DNA of 64,000 nucleotides from Guillardia theta CCMP2712 (Eukaryota > Cryptophyceae > Pyrenomonadales > Geminigeraceae), in assembly GCF_000315625.1 (NCBI RefSeq), contig NW_005434652.1, positions 252,254 to 316,253 on the forward strand, given 5' to 3'. The position numbers and the translations under genes are program-made. Positions within the stretch are counted from its first letter, which is position 1; every line of letters begins with the position of its first letter. Below are positions 56,901-64,000 of the stretch, piece after piece. The notes under the pieces were generated by a model, which saw only the letters and a list, made by a program, of their open reading frames with translations, did not search any database and had not been told where the DNA came from.

Positions 56901-58066
56901 GAGTTTGCTGCCATAGCTGCTCAAATGGATCTGGGGAGAGGCCATGGCCCACAAGCGCCTGTCGAGCTTTCTTCATATCCCGATTTTGGTAATGCTCAAC
57001 AGCCGAGAGGATTTTCTTTTTCTCCAACTGCTCGCTCTCCATCACTGGCTGCTGCACGCCCGCTCTCGCACGGTCAGGTCCTTGTGGGCGACCTGCATTT
57101 TGACGGTTAGGTTGTTGGCGCCTACCTTGCGGTGCCCGCCGGTCTCGTGCCTCGTCCCGACCCAGTTAGTCCCGCCGTGGGCTGCTGCGTGACATCCTGC
57201 GGATCTCCACCGCTGCCAACCGCTGGGCCGTCTTGGTCAAAGGAAACACCCTCTTCTAGTTTCAGCAATGTCTCCCAACGCCCTTGGAGGAAATGGTGGA
57301 TACGGTAGCTCACATCTCGGTTTTGTCGCGAGATTGCAAGAACTGGATTCACTCTCAGCAGGAGCAGTGGGAGACAATGCCACAAGCTCCCGGGATAATC
57401 TTAGCTTCCTCGCAATGCAAGTCAGGGTAACCTTGTAGCAGGTCTAACGTAAACTGTAGCGCACTCTTCCATTTATCAATCGTCTGGCGATTGGGGTGTT
57501 TGATGGTTGTAATGGAAGGATTACGAGCCAGGAGTGCCGGAAGCTTATGTGGTCCCTCAGTGTTGAGCAAAGAGAGGGAGGGCTCTGTGCCAATTCGACG
57601 TACCACAAGGCATGTCTTGCGGACGCAGATTATGAAAGTAAGCCGCTGCGCTAGATTGCGCGCCAGGGTCTTCTGGGAAAAGATTTGCCGGTTGAGGAGG
57701 GGGCGGTGGGGGTGTAGGATTGACCGTAGGCTGATCGGTGGGTGTCCTCTGGGAGATGGATCGGCGAAATCTTGCCTGCTTCCGAGGTCTTTGCCAGTTC
57801 CCCGAACCTCCTCCAGATCCAGCGGCGGAGGAGGCAAAGTCATCCTGCGGAGGAGACGCTGCAGAACGAGATTGCCCTTCCAGCATGTCAGGAGTCCGTA
57901 GGGGTTCCTGCTGTGAGCGGGGCTCAGAGTCAGAGGAGCTCTCTTGGGACACAAGGCCTGTATGAGGAAAGTGGGACGACGAGCCCGGCGTGCCAGTCAG
58001 TAGAGGATCAACAACAGAACTGTGATGACGGAGGATGGCAGGCCGCTTGTGCCGCGCCATGATGTC
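53947..58066 (-). mobile_element. Long, frameshifted non-LTR retroelement with RT and endonuclease
   Basis: The minus strand carries remnants of one long ORF in several frames. They are an N-terminal Pro/Ser/Gln-rich part (about 57557-58060), a middle part (56815-57400), a reverse transcriptase (55874-56821 continued at about 55300-55970), and a C-terminal zinc knuckle plus endonuclease-like region (54044-55120). RT motifs: GIRPIVIGD, IMIDARNAFNEI (first catalytic Asp), TGVSQGDPLAMALF and AYADNMAVI, in which the usual YADD is YADN. At least four frameshifts separate these blocks, so the copy is not functional. The 3' end is fixed at 53947 by comparison with the copy at 40242-41458; the 5' end is estimated from the first ATG. 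Confidence 0.85.
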
Positions 58067-59257
58067 TCACAGTGATGATGGAAGTGAGAGCGGATCTTCA
58101 CGCTTCCCTGGATAGTCTCGATTTCAGTAATCGTGGCAGTGTCCTCGGAAGCTCGGAGGACCCGGGCCCACCAGATCCGCCCGGACCTTCGGCCCCGGGC
58201 TGCCGGCACCTGAGTGACTTTTCTGGGGTTGTAAAGAAATCGAAATGGAGACCTTTCTGAGGTGAACTGCTGGTACTCACTTGTAGGTACTTGGTAGTAA
58301 TAATAATAAATATCTTATTATTTTGTAGGTCAATGTGAATTCAACTCGTACAAAATTAAAACTGTTTTCCTCCAAAGCAATTAGAAGCACTACCCCATCC
58401 ACCCCTGCAAAGAACCACCAAATGACCCGTGGCCATGGCATTTCTCACACCAAAAAAAATTCATACCAAGCCTTCTGCAGACTTCACAATCTTCACCTGA
58501 CCACCACTACCCTACCCCTGGGATCCGATACCTCCTGCTATTAGGCCACGGGGTAATCTTTTCACCTACCACCCCTTGGTCTTCCATCGTATCAGGTTTA
58601 CTCACCCCCTATCTGTCGCTGACCTCAACCCTACCCCTCAGCCTACTTCTCCAACAGGTGAGTTTCGAAAGCTCTAACCTATCACCACCCCTTCCTTTTA
58701 CCACAAAGTACCCTACCTTAGTTCCGCTCCCTGCCCCCAACCTTCCCCCCCCCCCCCCCTTCTCTCCGTTCCCCTTGCCCTGCCACCCACGCTTCACACG
58801 TCGTGCACGCGAGCACGCAGCAAACAAGCCAACAAATCTCAGCAACCAAACTGAGATCTCCTGTGTCCCAGCTTAGCAGTGCCTCCGACTGTTTGGGAAA
58901 CACATTCCCTAGATTACAACAAGCTCTATCGTGATTTGCAGGTCTATATCCCACGGGGTTCACGTCCAACCGATTGACTCGATACTCCTATCAAGCTAAA
59001 GGAGCCGCATACTTCAAAGAGTCTATTCCTCTCTCTTCTCTGTTTCCCCTTCTCCCAAGGGAAGTGAGTGAGGCCAGCCTTACGAACAAGAAAATTCTTT
59101 CTCAAAGCGAGTTTCTCCGTCAATTACACGGTAATCTACAGGACTCGCAGTAAGCGTGAAAGTTGCTATCCGGCTGTAATCACAGCCCTACTGATATCGA
59201 GATTGGTCCCAAGGAAAATCGTTGCTTTCTTTCAAGGTCTACAAGCCAAGCTCTGAT
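58067..59257. other. Intergenic, C-rich
   Basis: A short GC-rich patch at about 58140-58210, then C-rich DNA with ACCCC words at 58370-58770. No supported gene; a 5' untranslated exon of the next gene could be present. Confidence 0.5.
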
Positions 59258-59938
59258 ATGGGGAAAACAGTACTGTTTCGATCTCCGTCAGCTTCAAGCA
59301 ATAGACCAAGCATTGGAATTCTGACGATCCCAAAAGAAAGATTCAAGAGAGCAAAGATCAGACATTCAAAAGCAGTTTCGACGTCTTTGAGCCAAAAAGG
59401 AGAGCAGTCATCATCACGAACTCAACAACAACACCTCACAAGGCACTGCACTCACCTTGATGCCACCAAACCCAGCAGCAAGATGGTACCCGATGATGAC
59501 TCGATTGTACTTTCGCCTGGAACATCCGCATACTCCGATACCGATGCTTCAATTGAGCAGATGTCCCCTAATTTCGAAGTTGACGACTCCAGCCTCGACT
59601 TTTCCGATGTTGACCTTGCAGTGGGCATGCTGGTACGGTACAATGGCCTGAGTTTTTGAAGCTGATTTGTCTATTTCAGGATCACCGCTTCCTCTACGAA
59701 TTTTCTTCACACTATGAGAACAGCAAGATTCCGATCTCAGTGTTCGAAGAGAGCAAAAACTCAAATACAGAGATCGCCAACTTCGAGTTTGAGTCTCCTT
59801 GTCAGGTACGTCACACTCTTGGTGACCATCTGATGCAATGACCCTGCATTCCAGGCAGATGAGTTGTCGTGGCAGAATTGCTTTGAGTGTGCTTCAATGT
59901 GGAATCATGAGATTGGGAGAACTTTGACAAATCTCTAG
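59258..59938 (+). CDS. Small acidic protein of unknown function, 3 exons
   Basis: Exons 59258-59632, 59680-59805 and 59855-59938 join in phase to 194 residues ending in TAG. The N-terminal half is Ser/Lys/Arg/Gln-rich. Residues about 85-194 are acidic with aromatic residues (SSLDFSDVDLA, HRFLYEFSSHYE, LSWQNCFECASMW), suggesting a short folded or interaction segment. No motif is recognised. Introns of 47 and 49 bases are typical for the window. An in-frame extension to 59222 exists but lacks support. Confidence 0.55.
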
Positions 59939-61000
59939 TCTGTGGGACTTAATCTTTTGCAAGCCCAGGAATAGAAATCATTTCGATCCTGGTGTGTATG
60001 CTGACTCGGAATTCAGCAGCTGCCGATGCGCATGTGATATCTAGTTGTACATAGAGCATCCATTATAATAGCCTTGAGTTGGTTTATGGAATAAAAACAA
60101 GAATAAGGATCAGCTATTGTGCTCCTTCGGCCATCTGCCTATCCAGAATTTTTCATCCTGGAGTCCTGTGTTGCGTACACCACAACCCCCATCAGAGGTA
60201 AGCTATGGTCTACCCGAGAGCACTATGGCACTATCACGGCACTGAATCATATCAGAGCAAGAAATCTCCTATCATGTTCTAGGGACGTACCCCTTGTGGC
60301 CGCAAACCTGACAGAAGTGGTCCTTGTGTGCCCATGGGGGTTTATTGAAGCCGCGGGAATGGTAGATACCATTCGATAGCACTGTTGTGATGTCTTGTGC
60401 GGTTCCAAAACATGTGGAGTCTTTCGGATGGTTCAGAGCTCTCGATAACTTACCTCCTCCTCGCTCGGCCCCTTCCCCATCATTGCCGTGTTTCAGGCGC
60501 CCATCGTAACCTACCTACCCCTACAGTAGACAGCCTACCCCCTGTCGAAGGTTGATTCTGCAGTCATATAGGTGGGTGATCAAAAGCAAACTCCTGCTGA
60601 TGCCCTATCCAGACAGAAGCAGTACCCTACCCCCAAGAAATTGGTTTCTTACTACCCCATACTTTGAGAGAACGTTCAGCTGGATAGAGGGGGTACATGA
60701 CTGATTCTTTCGTGGATGTTGGGGATCCAGGAGGGGTCAGAACGGAACATGACAGCTAACCATGGGTGGGTACTCATTGTAGGGGAAATAGGGGGTATCT
60801 GCTAGGTCAGCAAGAACATGATGAAAACCAGTTTAGCTCCAGGATATTTGGGCTGCAGCAGTGAGCTAACTTGTTTAAAATCGGATCGTCTTGGGACCCA
60901 TGGCGGGCGATGGCGAGGAATGCGGCGAGATGGGGAATGAGGAGAAGAGGGGAGGAAGAAGACGCTCAGATGGATGAACTGCTTCTCCTCTCCTGGATTG
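59939..61000. other. Intergenic, C-rich and G-rich patches
   Basis: TACCCC-like words at about 60480-60680 and GGGGT words at 60720-60800. No supported gene. Confidence 0.5.
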
Positions 61001-63181
61001 ATGAGATCCAGCAGCCTTATCTTGCTCTCGAGCCTGCTCTCGCTGGTAGACGTCGGCGGCCAACGACCTCTGAAGAAGCAGTTCATTTACCTGGTCCAGG
61101 TTCAGACGTATCAGGAGGCTCTCCCATGGGTGTGAGTGAAGATTTTTGTCTTCGCTTTCATGGCATGTCTACGTTTCGTGACTCAGGGGTGACAACAGGG
61201 CTCTGTTGGATCGAGAATCCTCTCATGTCAAGGTGCTTGTCTGGGGGGAGCCGAACCCCCCCCGGCGAGATGCTGTGAGTGCGATAATTTTCCGGCCACA
61301 AACTACGTGGAACACAGGGAGAAATGAGCTGCTGCAGGTTGTTTGTCCTTGTTCATAATGGGTGTTTCACCAAGCACGCTTCGCAGGCAGCCCTGCTTAG
61401 TGAACAGGCGAACAATTTGCTCTACAAATACTTCATCTTCATGGATGGCGATGTTGTCCTAAAAGAATCTTTAGACTGGGGTATGAATGCTGGCGATCCT
61501 TATACAACCTTCGAGCGGTAGATTGATGCTCTCAGCATCGTTAGCCTGAAGCTGCTCAGGTATCTCTTGCTCTGGGAGCCTGCGGTTGGGTTTCCAGGGT
61601 TTTTCAAGGATCCACCGGAGGTGAGCAAGATTGGACCAAGAGGCTGTGCAGATTGTGTGATTGTGTGATGGCATGTAAAGATAGCACGGAAAGAAGTTGC
61701 GACAACCTACAACTTCGATGCTATCGTCAATGCTATCCATCGGCAAGACCATCGCTGTGCAGCGACATCAATGACGAGGGTCTTGGCCTTGGTTGTATGC
61801 AGGGATGCGATTTGGCTGTTGCTACCGTATGATACGCATTGGGAGCATCGATCATGGTGGTACTCCCAGGTAACTGGACTGCAGTCGTGTTGGTGAAGCA
61901 GCTTGCTCTAATCTGTGAATGTGAAAGTATATCGTGGTATTCTTGTCTGCGGTCTTCTTCAACCAACACAGGTAGAACACGGCATATCAATGTGGTTGCC
62001 TGATGTTATAGATTGCAATTCAATGCAATCCGAGCTTACAACAAGGAGACGGGGTCTTACACCCAGAGGGACGACGAGTGGGAGAGGGTATTGGTGTGGA
62101 TGCTTTCGTCACTGAGATGCGATGTCGACCTGCTTGCTATTCCTCTTGAAGCAAACAACCACATTCCAAGCTTGCCACAACATGTGCATTACTTTCATCC
62201 TAATGCCACTGTGAGCTCTTCTCGATGATCTGCCCGGTCATGGTCTTTCGATTGTTTTTGTTTGACTTATGGCAAAGGTTGACTTTGGCATTCCGGTTGC
62301 GCTGAAGAAAGGCAATTTGTCGTACACAAGGAGGTTTCCCATCAGTCTTGTTTAGTTTCAGTGTGATGAAGTTCTGTGTCAGAAACAACCGCTACGACCC
62401 CTGCCATCCGTACTTCCAAAAGAAGTGAAGGAGATGAATGGAATGCTTGCATGGATCTGACTTCAGGCAGGCGAACCTTGCTGCAGTCGCTGAAGATCGT
62501 GAACGCCACCAATGATTGTCGGAGCCTGCAAAGAATTGACTTGTGCTGGTCCAACACGACAGTTGTATGGGAGATCTCTTCTGCGCTACAACACTACACC
62601 CGCATTCAAGGTAGTATACATGAAAGAATGCAGTTTGTTGAAGTGATGGAACTACAGCTGGGGTCAAAGAAGCAATAGGCTCAAATCTCAGAAACAACAT
62701 GTCCTCCTTCTCTAGCCTACGAGATTGCCCGTACGAAGAATTTAAGAATCGCAGGCTGTTCAACCACGGCTACGAGTTGATGATGAAACTTCATGTCGAC
62801 CTTCTCTTCACTCGCCCGTAAGTCTGCCTTACCCCTGCTCGCTCTCCAGAGCCAAAGTATTTGCTCATACCTTTCTTGTCTGTAATGCCCTGAACTTTCC
62901 TCTGAATTCTTTCTTTCGTCTGATTTCTATCTTCTGACTCCTTTTGCCCTCACGGCTGTCAGGTCAACAGCCAGTATTTACCTGTCCTTTGGCACGAGTC
63001 TTGCAGCGTAAGAGCTTCCTTCTCGTCTGGCTTATTTGAATCATGTAACTCGTCAGATGGCCACAGGTACGGACTGAGCGACCTGGCAAGGCGATGTTTC
63101 TTAGCCTGCGTTCGTCTGCAGCCCTCAAACGCATGTTGCCGGCATAATTATCGACTTCTCACACTCTCATCTATAGAGTGA
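61001..63181 (+). CDS. Glycosyltransferase-like protein with N-terminal membrane anchor (exon chain partly resolved)
   Basis: Exons 61001-61131, 61187-61337, 61387-61517, 61560-61620 and 61681-61869 join in phase. The start MRSSSLILLSSLLSL is a signal peptide or anchor. Then come RPQTTWNTGRNELL, YKYFIFMDGDVVL (a DxD-like D-G-D), a FERYLLLWEPAVGFPGFF segment, NFDAIVNAIHR and LLPYDTHWEHRSWWYSQ. This order is seen in many uncharacterised algal Golgi-type glycosyltransferases. Later credible exons lie at about 62010-62210 (LQFNAIRAYN), 62340-62430, 62480-62570, 62728-62819, 62964-63000 and 63067-63181; the last three join in phase and end in TGA. I could not connect the two halves cleanly, so they could be two genes. 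The reaction and acceptor are unknown. Confidence 0.55.
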
Positions 63182-63214
63182 AACTCATGAAAGACTCGCC
63201 AGTGATGGTCCGGA

Positions 63215-63400
63215 TCTGCGAATGCCGGAAGCCGAGGCCACCGGCCGGGCACTGAGATCATGACTCGGCGCGGCCCGGCCGCGCCCGCGCCGCGAGTGCC
63301 CCGGCCCCCGCGGCGACCCGGCGGGGAGCCTCCGTACGGTATCTGGCCGTGGACCCGGTGTGACTCCTGAACCTTGGAGCCTACTGAACGGTCGGAGCCT
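63215..63400. other. CCGG/GGCCC-rich island
   Basis: Dense GGCCCGGCC and CCCGGC words with short flanks of GAGCCT repeats, between the glycosyltransferase-like gene and the right-edge frame. Confidence 0.6.
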
Positions 63401-63498
63401 CAGAGCCTCGCGCCACTGCGGGCCGCACTCATGATCATCGGATTCAACTCTCAGTAGCCTGACTCTGAGCCTGTGAACTTAGCCTCAGTGTTCCGACT

Positions 63499-63987
63499 TT
63501 GCCAGTACTATACCGGGCCCGCGCAGTCAGGGAAGGCAGAAGGAACATTGAAGGAACCAAAGCCCTGTACGTTTGCTGCCCCAAGCAGGGGAAGAGATGG
63601 CAGGTGCGAGACAATGCAGGGAGGGCCCGGGGGCAGCAGGGGGCTGAGGGCGTGAACAGGTTGATGGCAGCGGCACAGAAACGTAGAACATACGCACGAG
63701 AAGAGCCACAAGCCAGCGAGAGGTTGCTCTCCTCCCCTCCTCCCCCGCTGTCTCAATGTTCACTCTCATTTCCCTCCAGGCCAAGCCTCCTCCCTTCGAG
63801 CCTCCCACAGCCACCTCAAGTTGACGCGCCGAGCTCAAGGGAAGGGCTGGTGAGTTGGATCATACATGCTCCTCTACGATGTTTATTCATGGAGCTTGTG
63901 CAGCAGGAAAAGGTCCCGCGCAACAGAATGTCTGAGTCAGACAACACAGATGTGAGTTTGTACCTCTGCTGGGGCTGCCGGCAGTAG
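63499..63987 (+). CDS. Right-edge open frame, doubtful
   Basis: A 162-codon frame, basic in its first half and Ser/Pro-rich in the middle, with no domain. Within it, an ATG at 63930 begins a short acidic exon that ends at a good GTGAGT donor at 63953, which might be the start of a gene continuing beyond the window. Neither reading is well supported. Confidence 0.2.
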   Translation: MPVLYRARAVREGRRNIEGTKALYVCCPKQGKRWQVRDNAGRARGQQGAEGVNRLMAAAQKRRTYAREEPQASERLLSSPPPPLSQCSLSFPSRPSLLPSSLPQPPQVDAPSSREGLVSWIIHAPLRCLFMELVQQEKVPRNRMSESDNTDVSLYLCWGCRQ

Positions 63988-64000
63988 TGACTCTGACCTC

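Overview
This is nuclear DNA from a eukaryote. Almost every recognisable gene is broken into many short exons by GT-AG introns of about 40 to 60 bases, and exon phases agree across each junction. The best fit is an alga with a complex (secondary) plastid, most likely a cryptophyte of the Guillardia theta type. Three predicted proteins begin with an ER signal peptide; in two of them a phenylalanine follows the likely cleavage point, as in the bipartite plastid leaders of cryptophytes. A thiol-disulfide CcdA, normally a plastid protein, is encoded here in an intron-containing gene. The species is an inference, not proven. All exon joins were made by eye from splice signals, frame and family conservation; no transcript data were available.

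Layout. 1-7.5 kb: the end of an unknown gene, an intergenic stretch, and a Ser/Pro/Gln-rich disordered protein with a 13-base microexon. 7.9-8.5 kb (minus): mitochondrial pyruvate carrier. 9-13 kb: C-rich and CCGG-rich intergenic DNA and a small hypothetical gene. 13.1-16.3 kb (plus): a TLC-domain membrane protein and CcdA. 16.8-22.3 kb (minus): three genes of unknown function, one with a signal peptide and one with coiled coils. 22.8-25.4 kb (plus): a protein joining an NSF-N-like region to Sfi1-like tryptophan helices. 25.6-30.8 kb: a divergent pair, a ubiquitin-like protein (minus) and a large fusion of signal peptide, three OTU-like domains and an acyl-protein-thioesterase-like hydrolase (plus). 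31.1-33.6 kb (minus): NADPH-adrenodoxin reductase, crossed by a 100-N assembly gap. 34.5-38.3 kb (plus): ABC1/UbiB-type kinase. 38.8-40.0 kb: a secreted or plastid-targeted coiled-coil protein. 40.2-41.5 kb: a 5'-truncated non-LTR retroelement. 42.7-43.2 kb: RWP-RK protein. 43.6-46.7 kb (minus): a 20-exon TMEM184-type membrane protein. 47.8-51.5 kb: a small family of short related ORFs. 51.7-53.9 kb (minus): an intronless tandem arginine methyltransferase. 53.9-58.1 kb (minus): a long, frameshifted copy of the same retroelement. 59.3-63.2 kb: a small unknown protein and a glycosyltransferase-like gene.

The most unusual gene system is the head-to-head pair at 25.6-30.8 kb. A ubiquitin-fold protein and a secretory-leader protein carrying three catalytically degenerate OTU folds fused to an intact serine hydrolase share a 365-base intergenic region. 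Cryptophytes reuse ubiquitin-type machinery for protein import across the plastid membranes, so a role there is a reasonable but untested hypothesis.

Between genes the DNA is of two odd kinds: C-rich stretches full of TACCCC-like words, and short islands of CCGG/GGCCC-rich sequence. Two islands share a 25- to 49-base motif that also lies next to the retroelement. Several introns carry CTCCTG hexanucleotide arrays.
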